A stretch of 64,000 nt of DNA, taken from assembly GCA_002189035.1 (NCBI GenBank), contig NEEC01000027.1:636451-700450 (forward strand), in the 5' to 3' direction. Of this stretch, positions 27,901 to 41,595 are shown piece after piece. The position numbers were made by a program, and so were the translations under genes. Each line of letters begins with the position of its first letter. The first letter of the stretch is position 1. This DNA comes from Utricularia gibba (taxonomy: Eukaryota > Streptophyta > Magnoliopsida > Lamiales > Lentibulariaceae). Below the pieces are notes generated by a model. It was not told the DNA's origin and searched no databases. It saw only the letters and a program-made list of their open reading frames with translations.

Positions 27901-29020
27901 CACAATTGAAGGCTAATAGAAGGCAATAATTCGAGCTCTGATACATTGTCGGACGACAAAGCTTCCAACACGGAAGATGACCGGCTTGAATGAGCTTTGA
28001 AACGGTATCCTGTGCGTAGCGTGACTTATCACGGTTTGCAAGATATCGACAAGATATTGAACGAGGCACGAGGTGCATCATGTGTGCGTAGGAACACACC
28101 CGTGGCATTGTAAGGGATCGCGTCGAAAACAAAAATTTCACACCTTCCAATGAAATGCATATGCTTTGCATGCGAGAAATCCATTCCTGTCGAATCGGAA
28201 GTCCCGAGTCACACCATCGCGAACGTCGTGGCCACTTTGTGGCACAATTGAAGGCTAAAGAAGGCAATAATTCGAGCTCTGATACATCGTCGGAACGAAG
28301 CTTCCAACACGGAAGATGCCGGCTAAGAATGAGCTTTGAAACGTCATGCCGTGCGCAGCGTGACTCATCACGGTTTGCAAGATATCGACAAGATATTGAA
28401 CGAGGCACGAGGCATGCATCAGGTGTGCGTAAGAACACACCCGTGCATTGTAAGGGATCGCCTCGAAAACGAAAATTTCACACCTTCCAATGAAATGCAT
28501 ATGTATTTGCATGCGAGAAATCCCATTCGTCGAATCGGAAGTCCCGAGTCACACCATCGCGAACGTCGTGGCCACTTTGTGGCACAATTGAAGGCTAATA
28601 GAAGGCAATAATTCGAGCTCTGATACATCGTCGGACGACAAGCTTCCAACACGGAAGATGACCGGCTCAGAATGAGCTTTGAAACGTCATGCCGTGCGCA
28701 GCGTGACTCATCACGGTTTGCAAGATATCGACAAGATATTGAACGAGGCACGAGGCATGCATCATGTGTGCGTAGGAACACACCCGTGGCATTGTAAGGG
28801 ATCGCGTCGAAAACGAAAATTTCACACCTTCCAATGAAATGCATATGTTTGCATGCGAGAAATCACATTCGCATCGAATCGGAAGTCCCGAGTCGCATCG
28901 TCGCGAACGTCGTGGCCAATTTGGGGCACATTGAAGGCTAAAATACGGCAATAATTCGAGCTCTGATACATCGTCGGACGACAAAGCTTCCAACACGGAA
29001 GATGACCGGCTCAGAATGAG
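24921..29020 (+). repeat. HOR block, 12-mer (copy 3)
   Basis: 4100 bp, same order as 20812-24920. It carries CCATGG at 27187, matching copy 1 at 2447. Several one-base losses are visible, such as catcatggtggcg near 27396 and gccggctagaatg near 27640. Confidence 0.88.
26299..26630 (+). repeat. E/A hybrid monomer 3
   Basis: 332 bp. The E side has lost tatcctgt after gaaacgg, and the exchange region reads gcaaaggtgcatcagttgtg, a damaged form of gcacgaggcatgcatcag. Confidence 0.82.
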
Positions 29021-30743
29021 ATTTAAAACGTCATGCTGTGCGCAGCGTGACTCATCACGGTTTGCAAGATATTGCAAGATATTGAACGCGGCACGAAGCA
29101 TGCATCAGTTGTGCGTATGAACACACCCGTGGCATTGTAAGGGATCACCTCAAAAATGAAAATTTCACACCTTCCAATGAAATCCATATGTTTTACAAAC
29201 GAGAAATCACATTCGCGTCGAATCGGAAGCCCCGAGTCGAATTATCGCGAACGTCATGGCAACTTTGTGGCACAATTGAAGGCTAATATAAGGAAATAAT
29301 TCGAGCTCTGATAAATCGTCGGACGACGAAGCTTCCATCACGGATGATGACCGCCTCGGAATGAGCTTCGAAACGGTGTGTCGTGCGCAACGCGGGTAAT
29401 CACGGTTTTGAAGATATCGACAAAATACGGAATGGTGCACGAGGTCTACATCAGGTGTGGGTTGAAAAACACCCGTGGCATTGTAAGGGATCGCCTCGAA
29501 AACGAAAATTTCACACCTTCCAATGAAATGCATATGTATTGCATGCGCGAAATCCCATTCCTGTCGAATCGGAAGTCCCGAGTCAAACCATCGCGAACGT
29601 CGTGGCCACTTTGTGGCACAATTGAAGGCTAATAGAAGGCAATAATTCGAGCTCTGATACATTGTCGGACGACAAAGCTTCCAACACGGAAGATGACCGG
29701 CTTAGAATGAGCTTTGAAACGGTATCCTGTGCGTAGCGTGACTTATCACGGTTTGCAAGATATCGACAAGATATTGAACGAGGCACGAGGCATGCATCAT
29801 GTGTGCGTAGGAACACACCCGTGGCATTGTAAGGGATCGCGTCGAAAACAAAAATTTCACACCTTCCAATGAAATGCATATGCTTTGCATGCGAGAAATC
29901 CATTCCTGTCGAATCGGAAGTCCCGAGTCACACCATCGCGAACGTCGTGGCCACTTTGTGGCACAATTGAAGGCTAATAGAAGGCAATAATTAGAGCTCT
30001 GATACATCGTCGGATTACGAAGCTTCCAACACGGAAGATGCTCGGCTAAGAATGAGCTTTGAAACGTCATGCCGTGCGCAGCGTGACTCATCACGGTTTG
30101 CAAGATATCGACAAGATATTGAACGAGGCACGAGGCATGCATCAGGTGTGCGTAAGAAACACCCGTGCATTGTAAGGGATCGCCTCGAAAACGAAAATTT
30201 CACACCTTCCAATGAAATGCATATGTATTGCATGCGAGAAATCCCATTCCTGTCGAATCGGAAGTCCCGAGTCACACCATCGCGAACGTCGTGGCCACTT
30301 TGTGGCACAATTGAAGGCTAATAGAAGGCAATAATTCGAGCTCTGATACATCGTCGGACGACGAAGCTTCCAACACGGAAGATGACCGGCTCAGAATGAG
30401 CTTTGAAACGGTATGCCGTGCGCAGCGTGACTCATCACGGTTTGCAAGATATCGACAAGATATTGAACGAGGCACGAGGCATGCATCATTGTGCGTAGAA
30501 CACACCCGTGGCATTGTAAGGGATCGCGTCGAAAACGAAAATTTCACACCTTCCAATGAAATGCATATGTTTGCATGCGAGAAATCACATTCGCATCGAA
30601 TCGGAAGTCCCGAGTCGCATCGTCGCGAACGTCGTGGCCAATTTGGGGCACAATTGAAGGCTAAAATACGGCAATAATTCGAGCTCTGATACATCGTCGG
30701 ACGACAAAGCTTCCAACACGGAAGATGACCGGCTCAGAATGAG
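29021..30743 (+). repeat. HOR block, 5-mer A-B-C-D-E
   Basis: 1723 bp; super-repeat counterpart of 4298-6026. The final monomer reads cggtatgccgtgcgcagcg, a C/D blend at its start. Confidence 0.87.
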
Positions 30744-33087
30744 ATTTAAAACGTCATGCTGTGCGCAGCGTGACTCATCACGGTTTGCAAGATATTGCAA
30801 GATATTGAACGCGGCACGAGCATGCATCAGTTGTGCGTATGAACACACCCGTGGCATTGTAAGGGATCACCTCAAAAATGAAAATTTCACACCTTCCAAT
30901 GAAATCCATATGTTTTACAAACGAGAAATCACATTCGCGTCGAATCGGAAGCCCCGAGTCGAATTATCGCGAACGTCATGGCAATTTGTGGCACAATTGA
31001 AGGCTAATATAAGGAAATAATTCGAGCTCTGATAAATCGTCGGACGACGAAGCTTCCATCACGGATGATGACCGCCTCGGAATGAGCTTCGAAACGGTGT
31101 GTCGTGCGCAACGCGGGTAATCACGGTTTTGAAGATATCGACAAAATACGGAATGGTGCACGAGGTCTACATCAGGTGTGGGTTGGAAAACACCCGTGGC
31201 ATTGTAAGGGATCGCCTCGAAAACGAAAATTTCACACCTTCCAATGAAATGCATATGTATTTGCATGCGAGAAATCCATTCCTGTCGAATCGGAAGTCCC
31301 GAGTCAAACCATCGCGAACGTCGTGGCCACTTTGTGGCACAATTGAAGGCTAATAGAAGGCAATAATTCGAGCTCTGATACATTGTCGGACGACAAAGCT
31401 TCCAACACGGAAGATGACCGCTCCGAATGAGCTTCGAACGGTGTGTCGTGCGCTACGTGGCTCATCACGGTTTTCAAGATATCGATAAAATACAGAATGG
31501 CACGAGGCATGCATCATGTGTGCGTAAGAACACACCCGTGGCATTGTAAGGGATCGCCTCGAAAAAAAAATTTCACACCTTCCAATGAAATGCATATGTT
31601 TGCATGCGAGAAATCATTCCGTCGAATCGGAAGTCCCGAGTCAAACCATCGCGAACGTCGTGGCCACTTGTGGCACAATTGAAGGCTAATAGAAGGCAAT
31701 AATTCGAGCTCTGATACATTGTCGGACGACAAAGCTTCCAACACGGAAGATGACCGCTCAGAATGAGCTTTGAAACGGTATCCTGTGCGTAGCGTGACTT
31801 ATCACGGTTTGCAAGATATCGACAAGATATTGAACGAGGCACGAGGCATGCATCAGTGTGCGTAGGAACACACCCGTGGCATTGTAAGGGATCGCCTCGA
31901 AAACAAAAATTTCACACCTCCAATGAAATGCATATGTTGCATGCGAGAAATCCCATTCCTGTCGAATCGGAAGTCCCGAGTCAATCGCGAACGTCGGCCA
32001 CTTTGTGGCACAATTGAAGGCTAATAGAAGGCAATAATTCGAGCTCTGATACATCGTCGGACGACAAAGCTTCCAACACGGAAGATGACCGGCTCAGAAT
32101 GAGCTTTGAAACGTATGCCGTGAGCAAGATATTGAACGAGGCACGAGGCATGCATCATGTGTGCGTAGGAACACACCCGTGGCATTGTAAGGGATCGCTC
32201 GAAAACAAAAATTTCACACCTTCCAATGAAATGCATATGCAGAAATCCCATTCCTGTCGAATCGGAAGTCCCGAGTCACACCATCGCGAACGTCGTGGCC
32301 ACTTTGTGGCACAATTGAAGGCTAATAGAAGGCAATAATTGAGCTCTGATACATCGTCGGAAACGAAAGCTTCCAACACGGAAGATGCTCGGCTAAGAAT
32401 GAGCTTTGAAACGTCATGCCGTGCGCAGCGTGACTCATCACGGTTTGCAAGATATCGACAAGATATTGAACGAGGCACGAGGCATGCATCAGGTGTGCGT
32501 AAGAACACACCCGTGCATTGTAAGGGATCGCCTCGAAAACGAAAATTTCACACCTTCCAATGAAATGCATATGTATTGCATGCGAGAAATCCCATTCCTG
32601 TCGAATCGGAAGTCCCGAGTCAACCATCGCGAACGTCGTGGCCACTTTGTGGCACAATTGAAGGCTAATAGAAGGCAATAATTCGAGCTCTGATACATTG
32701 TCGGACGACAAAGCTTCCAACACGGAAGATGACCGGCTCAGAATGAGCTTTGAAACGGTATCCTGTGCGTAGCGTGACTCATCACGGTTTGCAAGATATC
32801 GACAAGATATTGAACGAGGCACGAGGCATGCATCAGTGTGCGTAGGAACACACCCGTGGCATTGTAAGGGATCGCGTCGAAAACGAAATTTTTCACACTT
32901 CCAATGAAATGCATATGTTTTGCAGCGAGAAATCACATTCGTCGAATCGGAAGTCCCGAGTCGCATCGTCGCGAACGTCGTGGCCAATTTGGGGCACAAT
33001 TGAAGGCTAAAAAGGCAATAATTCGAGCTCTGATACATCGTCGGACGACAAAGCTTCCAACACGGAAGATGACCGGCTCAGAATGAG
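30744..33087 (+). repeat. HOR block, 7-mer, indel-rich
   Basis: 2344 bp, 71 bp shorter than its counterpart 6027-8441. Losses are scattered: gaccgctccg near 31420, a run of nine A near 31563, cacacctccaatg near 31914, gtcaatcgcgaacgtcggcc near 31980, and a ~40-bp gap in the monomer 32104-32403. Confidence 0.85.
32104..32403 (+). repeat. Shortened D/C monomer, 300 bp
   Basis: After cgtatgccgtg the sequence jumps to agcaagatattgaacg, removing the cagcgtgactcatcacgg segment. A second gap removes the ctttgcatgcg segment after gcatatgc near 32236. Confidence 0.84.
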
Positions 33088-35473
33088 ATTTAAACGTCAT
33101 GCTGTGCGCAGCGTGACTCATCACGGTTTGCAAGATATTGCAAGATATTGAACGCGGCACGAAGCATGCATCAGTTGTGCGTATGAACACACCCGTGGCA
33201 TTGTAAGGGATCACCTCAAAAATGAAAATTTCACACCTTCCAATGAAATCCATATGTTTTACAAACGAGAAATCACATTCGCGTCGAATCGGAAGCCCGA
33301 GTCGAATTATCGCGAACGTCATGGCAACTTTGTGGCACAATTGAAGGCTAATAAAGGAAATAATTCGAGCTCTGATAAATCGTCGGACGACGAAGCTTCC
33401 ATCACGGATGATGACCGCCTCGGAATGAGCTTCGAAACGGTGTGTCGTGCGCAACGCGGGTAATCACGGTTTGAAGATATCGAAAAATACGGAATGGTGC
33501 ACGAGGTCTACATCAGGTGTGGGTTGGAAAACACCCGTGGCATTGTAAGGGATCGCCTCGAAAACGAAAATTTCACACCTTCCAATGAAATGCATATGTA
33601 TTGCATGCGCGAAATCCCATTCCTGTCGAATCGGAAGTCCCGAGTCAAACCATCGCGAACGTCGTGGCCACTTTGTGGCACACATTGAAGGCTAATAGAA
33701 GGCAATAATTCGAGCTCTGATACATTGTCGGACGACAAAGCTTCCAACACGGAAGATGACCGGCTCAGAATGAGCTTTGAAACGGTATCCTGTGCGTAGC
33801 GTGACTTATCACGGTTTGCAAGATATCGACAAGATATTGAACGAGGCACGAGGCATGCATCATGTGTGCGTAGGAACACACCCGTGGCATTGGGGATCGC
33901 GTCGAAAACAAATTTCACACCTTCCAATGAAATGCATATGCTTTGCATGCGAGAAATCCCATTCCTGTCGAATCGGAAGTCCCGAGTCACACCATCGCGA
34001 ACGTCGTGGCCACTTTGTGGCACAATTGAAGGCTAATAGAAGGCAATAATTAGAGCTCTGATACATCGTCGGATTACGAAGCTTCCAACACGGAAGATGC
34101 CGGCTAGAATGAGCTTTGAAACGTCATGCCGTGCGCAGCGTGACTCATCACGGTTTGCAAGATCGACAAGATATTGAACGAGGCACGAGGCATGCATCAG
34201 GTGTGCGTAAGAACACCGTCATTGTAAGGGATCGCCTCGAAAACGAAAATTTCACACCTTCCAATGAAATGCATATGTTGCATGCGCGAAATCCATTCCT
34301 GTCGAATCGGAAGTCCCGAGTCAAACATCGCGAACGTCGTGGCCACTTTGTGGCACAATTGAAGGCTAATAGAAGGCAATAATTCGAGCTCTGATACATT
34401 GTCGGACGACAAAAGCTTCCAACACGGAAGATGACCGGCTTAGAATGAGCTTTGAAACGGTATCCTGTGCGTAGCGTGACTTATCACGGTTTGCAAGATA
34501 TCGACAAGATATTGAACGAGGCACGAGGCATGCATCATGTGTGCGTAGGAACACACCCGTGGCATTGTAAGGGATCGCGTCGAAAACAAAAATTTCACAC
34601 CTTCCAATGAAATGCATATGCTTTGCATGCGAGAAATCCCATTCCTGTCGAATCGGAAGTCCGAGTCACACCATCGCGAACGTCGTGGCCACTTTGTGGC
34701 ACAATTGAAGGCTAATAGAAGGCAATAATTAGAGCTCTGATACATCGTCGGATTACGAAGCTTCCAACACGGAAGATGCTCGGCTAAGAATGAGCTTTGA
34801 AACGTCATGCCGTGCGCAGCGTGACTCATCACGGTTTGCAAGATATCGACAAGATATTGAACGAGGCACGAGGCATGCATCAGGTGTGCGTAAGAACACA
34901 CCCGTGGCATTGTAAGGGATCGCCTCGAAAACGAAAATTTCACACCTTCCAATGAAATGCATATGTATTGCATGCGAGAAATCCCATTCCTGTCGAATCG
35001 GAAGTCCCGAGTCACACCATCGCGAACGTCGTGGCCACTTTGTGGCACAATTGAAGGCTAATAGAAGGCAATAATACATTGTCGGACGACAAAGCTTCCA
35101 ACACGGAAGATGACCGGCTCAGAATGAGCTTTGAAACGGTATCCTGTGCGTAGCGTGACTCATCACGGTTTGCAAGATATCGACAAGATATTGAACGAGG
35201 CACGAGGCATGCATCATGGTGTGCGTAGGAACACACCCGTGGCATTGTAAGGGATCGCGTCGAAAACGAAATTTTCACACCTTCCAATGAAATGCATATG
35301 TTTTGCATGCGAGAAATCACATTCGTCGAATCGGAAGTCCCGAGTCGCATCGTCGCGAACGTCGTGGCCAATTTGGGGCACAATTGAAGGCTAAAATACG
35401 GCAATAATTCGAGCTCTGATACATCGTCGGACGACAAAGCTTCCAACACGGAAGATGACCGGCTCAGAATGAG
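33088..35473 (+). repeat. HOR block, 7-mer A-B-C-D-C-D-E, indel-rich
   Basis: 2386 bp, 26 bp shorter than its counterpart 8442-10853. Losses include cattggggatcgcg near 33890, gatcgacaagatatt near 34162, gaacaccgtcattg near 34211 and a 12-bp gap near 35075 that removes the usual GAGCTC site. Confidence 0.85.
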
Positions 35474-36487
35474 ATTTAAAACGTCATGCTGTGCGCAGCG
35501 TGACTCATCACGGTTTGCAAGATATTGCAAGATATTGAACGCGGCACGAAGCATGCATCAGTTGTGCGTATGAACACACCCGTGGCATTGTAAGGGATCA
35601 CCTCAAAAATGAAAATTTCACACCTTCCAATGAAATCCATATGTTTTACAAACGAGAAATCACATTCGCATCGAATCGGAAGCCCGAGTCGAATTATCGC
35701 GAACGTCATGGCAACTTTGTGGCACAATTGAAGGCTAATATAAGGAAATAATTCGAGCTCTGATAAATCGTCGGACGACGAAGCTTCCATCACGGATGAT
35801 GACCGCCTCGGAATGAGCTTCGAAACGGTGTTCGTGCGCAACGCGGGTAATCACGGTTTTGAAGATATCGACAAAATACGGAATGGTGCACGAGTCTACA
35901 TCAGGTGTGGTTGGAAAACACCCGTGGCATTGTAAGGGATCGCCTCGAAAACGAAAATTTCACACCTTCCAATGAAATGCATGCGCGAAAATCCCATTCC
36001 TGTCGATCGGAAGTCCCGAGTCAAACCATCGCGAACGTCGTGGCCACTTTGTGGCACAATTGAAGGCTAATAGAAGGCAATAATTCGAGCTCTGATACAT
36101 TGTCGGACGACAAAGCTTCCAACACGGAAGATGACCGGCTCAGAATGAGCTTTGAAACGGATCCTGTGCGTAGCGTGACTTATCACGGTTTGCAAGATAT
36201 CGACAAGATATTGAACGAGGCACGAGGCATGCATCATGTGTGCGTAGGAACACACCCGTGGCATTGTAAGGATCGCGTCGAAAACGAAAATTTCACACCT
36301 TCCAATGAAATGCATATGTTTGCATGCGAGAAATCCATTCGCATCGAATCGGAAGTCCCGAGTCGCATCGTCGAACGTCGTGGCCAATTTGGGCACAATT
36401 GAAGGCTAAAATACGGCAATAATTCGAGCTCTGATACATCGTCGGACGACAAAGCTTCCAACACGGAAGATGACCGCTCAGAATGAG
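35474..36487 (+). repeat. HOR block, 3-mer A-B-C/E
   Basis: 1014 bp; counterpart of 10854-11876. It shares the 11-bp TGCAT deletion at 35978 and has extra small losses such as catcgtcgaacg near 36367. Confidence 0.86.
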
Positions 36488-38868
36488 ATTTAAAACGTCA
36501 TGCTGTGCGCAGCGTGACTCATCACGGTTTGCAAGATATTGCAAGATATTGAACGCGGCACGAAGCATGCATCAGTTGTGCGTATGAACACACCCGTGGC
36601 ATTGTAAGGGATCACCTCAAAAATGAAAATTTCACACCTTCCAATGAAATCCATATGTTTTACAAACGAGAAATCACATTCGCGTCGAATCGGAAGCCCC
36701 GAGTCGAATTATCGCGAACATGGCAACTTTGTGGCCAATTGAAGGCTAATATAAGGAAATAATTCGAGCTCTGATAAATCGTCGACGACGAAGCTTCCAT
36801 CACGGATGATGACCGCTCGGAATGAGCTTCGAAACGTGTGTCGTGCGCAACGCGGGTAATCACGGTTTTGAAGATATCGACAAGATATTGAACGAGGCAC
36901 GAGGCATGCATCAGGTGTGCGTAAGAAAACACCCGTGGCATTGTAAGGGATCGCCTCGAAAACGAAAATTTCACACCTTCCAATGAAATCATATGTTTGA
37001 TAGCGAAATCACATTCCGTCGAATCGGAAGTCCCGAGTCGCATCGTCGCGAACGTCGTGGCCAATTTGGGCACAATTGAAGGCTAACATACGACAATAAT
37101 TCGAGCTCTGATACATCGTCGGACGACAAAGCTTCCAACACGGAATGACCGCTCCGAATGAGCTTGAAACGGTGTGTCGTTCGTGGTCACGGTTTTCAAG
37201 ATATCGATAAATACAGAATGGTGCACGAGGCATGCATCATGTGTGCGTAAGAACACACCCGCGGCATTGTAAGGGATCGCCTCGAAAACGAAAATTTCAC
37301 ACCTTCCAATGAAATGCATATGTTTGCATGCGAGAAATCCCATTCCTGTCGAATCGGAAGTCCCGAGTCAAACCATCGCGAACGTCGTGGCCACTTTGGC
37401 ACAATTGAAGGCTAATAGAAGGCAATAATTCGAGCTCTGATACATTGTCGGACGACAAAGCTTCCAACACGGAAGATGACCGGCTCAGAATGAGCTTTGA
37501 AACGGTATCCTGTGCGTAGCGTGACTTATCACGGTTTGCAAGATATCGACAAGATATTGAACGAGGCACGAGGCATGCATCATGTGTGCGTAGGAAAACA
37601 CCCGTGGCATTGTAAGGGATCGCGTCGAAAACAAAAATTTCACACCTTCCAATGAAATGCATATGCTTTGCATGCGAGAAATCCCATTCCTGTCGAATCG
37701 GAAGTCCCGAGTCACACCATCGCGAACGTCGTGGCCACTTTGTGGCACAATTGAAGGCTAATAGAAGGCAATAATTAGAGCTCTGATACATCGTCGGACG
37801 ACGAAGCTTCCAACACGGAAGATGCCGGCTAGAATGAGCTTAAACGTCATGCCGTGCGCAGCGTGACTCATCACGGTTTGCAAGATATCGACAAGATATT
37901 GAACGAGGCACGAGGCATGCATCAGGTGTGCGTAGAACACACCCGTGGCATTGTAAGGGATCGCCTCGAAAACGAAAATTTCACACCTTCCAATGAAATG
38001 CATATGTATTGCATGCGCGAAATCCCATTCCTGTCGAATCGGAAGTCCCGAGTCAAACATCGCGAACGTCGTGGCCACTTTGTGGCACAATTGAAGGCTA
38101 ATAGAAGGCAATAATTCGAGCTCTGATACATTGTCGGACGACAAAGCTTCCAACACGGAAGATGACCGGTTAGAATGAGCTTTGAAACGGTATCCTGTGC
38201 GTAGCGTGACTTATCACGGTTTGCAAGATATCGACAAATATTGAACGAGGCACGAGGCATGCATCATGTGTGCGTAAGGAACACACCCGTGGCATTGTAA
38301 GGGATCGCGTCGAAAACAAAAATTTCACACCTTCCAATGAAATGCATATGCTTTGCATGCGAGAAATCCCATTCCTGTCGAATCGGAAGTCCCGAGTCAC
38401 ACCATCGCGAACGTCGTGGCCACTTTGTGGCACAATTGAAGGCTAATAGAAGGCAATAATTCGAGCTCTGATACATTGTCGGACGACAAAGCTTCCAACA
38501 CGGAAGATGACCGGCTCAGAATGAGCTTTGAAACGGTATCCTGTGCGTAGCGTGACTCATCACGGTTTGCAAGATATCGACAAGATATTGAACGGGCAAG
38601 AGGCATGCATCATGTGTGCGTAGGAACACACCCGTGGCATTGTAAGGGATCGCGTCGAAAACGAAAATTTCACACCTTCCAATGAAATGAATATGTTTGC
38701 AAGCGAGAAATCACATTCGCGTCGAATCGGAAGTCCCGAGTCGCATCGTCGCGAACGTTGTGGCCAATTTGGGCACAATTGAAGGCTAAAATACGGCAAT
38801 AATTCGAGCTCTGATACATCGTCGGACGACAAAGCTTCCAACACGGAAGATGACCGGCTCAGAATGAG
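36488..38868 (+). repeat. HOR block, 7-mer, indel-rich
   Basis: 2381 bp, 31 bp shorter than 11877-14288. Dense small losses lie between 36715 and 37215: gcgaacatggcaac, gtggccaattg, cggaatgaccgctccg, and gtgtgtcgttcgtggtcacgg written across the F diagnostic site. Monomer order is preserved. Confidence 0.85.
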
Positions 38869-41595
38869 ATTTAAAACGTCATGCTGTGCGCAGCGTGACT
38901 CATCACGGTTTGCAAGATATTGCAAGATATTGAACGCGGCACGAAGCATGCATCAGTTGTGCGTATGAACACACCCGTGCATTGTAAGGGATCACCTCAA
39001 AAATGAAAATTTCACACCTTCCAATGAAATCCATATGTTTTACAAACGAGAAATCACATTCGCGTCGAATCGGAAGCCCCGAGTCGAATTATCGCGAACG
39101 TCATGGCAACTTTGTGGCACAATTGAAGGCTAATATAAGGAAATAATTCGAGCTCTGATAAATCGTCGGACGACGAAGCTTCCATCACGGATGATGACCG
39201 CTCGGAATGAGCTTCGAAACGGTGAGTCGTGCGCAATGCGGGTAATCACGGTTTTGAAGATATCAACAAAATACGGAATGTGCACGAGGTCTACATCAGG
39301 TGTGGGTTGGAAACACCCGTGCATTGTAAGGGATCGCCTCGAAAACGAAAATTTCACACCTTCCAATGAAATCCATATGTCTTGATAGCGAGAAATCACA
39401 TTCACGTCGAATCGGAAGTCCCGAGTCGCATCGTCGCAAACGTCGTGGCCAATTTTGGGCACAATTGAAGGCTAATATACGAAAATAATTCGAGCTCTGA
39501 TACATTCGGATGACAAAGCTTCCAACACGGAAGATGACCGCCTCCGAATGAGCTTCGAAACGGTGTGTCGTGCGCAACGCGGGTAATCACGGTTTTGAAG
39601 ATATCGACAAAATACGGAATGGTGCACGAGGTCTACATGGTGTGGGTTGGAAAACACCCGTGGCATTGTAAGGGATCGCCTCGAAAACGAAAATTTCACA
39701 CCTTCCAATGAAATGCATGCGCGAAATCCCATTCCTGTCGAATCGGAAGTCCCGAGTCAAACCATCGCGAACGTCGTGGCCACTTTGTGGCACAATTGAA
39801 GGCTAATAGAAGGCAATAATTCGAGCTCTGATACATTGTCGGACGACAAAGCTTCCAACACGGAAGATGACCGGCTCAGAATGAGCTTTGAAACGGTATC
39901 CTGTGCGTAGCGTGACTTATCACGGTTTGCAAGATATCGACAAGATATTGAACGAGGCACGAGGCATGCATCATGTGTGCGTAGGAACACACCCGTGGCA
40001 TTGTAAGGGATCGCCTCGAAAACAAAAATTTCACACCTTCCAATGAAATGCATATGCTTTGCATGCGAGAAATCCCATTCCTGTCGAATCGGAAGTCCCG
40101 AGTCACACCATCGCGAACGTCGTGGCCACTTTGTGGCACAATTGAAGGCTAATAGAAGGCAATAATTAGAGCTCTGATACATCGTCGGATTACGAAGCTT
40201 CCAACACGGAAGATGCTCGGCTAAGAATGAGCTTTGAAACGTCATGCCGTGCGCAGCGTGACTCATCACGGTTTGCAAGATATCGACAAGATATTGAACG
40301 AGGCACGAGGCATGCATCAGGTGTGCGTAAGAAACACCCGTAGCATTGTAAGGGATCGCCTCAAAAAACGAAAATTTCACACCTTCCAATGAAATGCATA
40401 TGTTTTGCATGTGAGAAATCGCATTCGCGTCGAATCGGAAGTCCCGAATCGCATCGTCGCGATCGTCGTTGCCACTTTGTGGCACAATTGATGGCAAATA
40501 TAAGGCAATAAATCGAGCTCTGATACATCGTCGAACGACGATGCTTCCAACACGGAAGATGACCGCCTTCGAATGAGCTTCGAAACGGTGTGTCGTGCGC
40601 GGCGCGGGTAATCACAGTTTTGAAGATATCGACAAAATACGGAATGGTGCACGAGGTCTACATCAGTGTGGGTTGTAAGGGATCGCCTCGAAAACGAAAA
40701 TTTCACACCTTCCAATGAAATCCATATGTCTTGAAAGCGAGAAATCACATTCGCGTCGAATCGGAAGTCCCGAATCGCATCGTCGCGATCGTCGTGGCCA
40801 CTGTGTGCCACAAATGAAGGCTAATATAAGTCAATAATTCATGCTCTCATACATCGTCGGTCGACAAAGCCTCCAACACGGAAGATGACCGGCTCGGAAT
40901 GAGCTTCGAAACGGTGTGTCGTGCGCAACGCGGCTCATCACGGTTCTCAAGATATCGACAAAATACGGGATGGTGCACGAGTCCTGTATCAGGTTTGGGT
41001 TGGAACACACCCGACGCATTGTAAGGGATCGCCGCGAAAACGAAAATTTCACACCTTCCAATGAAATGCAAATGTTTTGCAAGTGAGAAATCACATTCGC
41101 GTCTAATCGGAAGTCACGAGTCGCATCGTCACGAACATCGTGGCCACTTTGTGGCATAATTGAAGGCTAATATAAGGCAATAATTCGAGCTCTGATACAT
41201 TGTCGGACGACAAAGCTTCCAACACAGAAGATGACCGGCTCAGAATGAGCTTTGAAACGGTATCCTGTGCGTAGCGTGACTCATCACGGTTTGCAAGATA
41301 TCGACAAGATATTGAACGAGGCACGAGGCATGCATCATGTGTGCGTAGGAACACACCCGTGGCATTGTAAGGGATCGCGTCGAAAACGAAAATTTCACAC
41401 CTTCCAATGAAATGCATATGTTTTGCATGCGAGAAATCACATTCGCATCGAATCGGAAGTCCCGAGTCGCATCGTCGCGAACGTCGTGGCCAATTTGGGG
41501 CACAATTGAAGGCTAAAATACGGCAATAATTCGAGCTCTGATACATCGTCGGACGACAAAGCTTCCAACACGGAAGATGACCGGCTCAGAATGAG
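38869..41595 (+). repeat. HOR block, 8-mer containing divergent G island
   Basis: 2727 bp; counterpart of 14289-17014 with only 1 bp net length difference. It shares gatatcaaca at 39259 and the TGCAT deletion at 39714. Confidence 0.87.
40232..41249 (+). repeat. Divergent G-class monomer island, copy 2
   Basis: 1018 bp, matching 15653-16668 (1016 bp) with the same rare words (gcgatcgtcgttgccac, catgctctcatacatcg, gtcggtcgacaaagc) and the same loss before gtaagggatc at 40670. A few private differences, such as atgcaaatgttttgcaagtg near 41067, show the copies have begun to diverge. Confidence 0.86.

Noticed and set aside
31560-31572. Run of nine A as a poly(A) tail of a retroelement
   Set aside because: It is the usual gaaaacaaaaattt segment with a lost C inside a normal monomer; no element body lies next to it.
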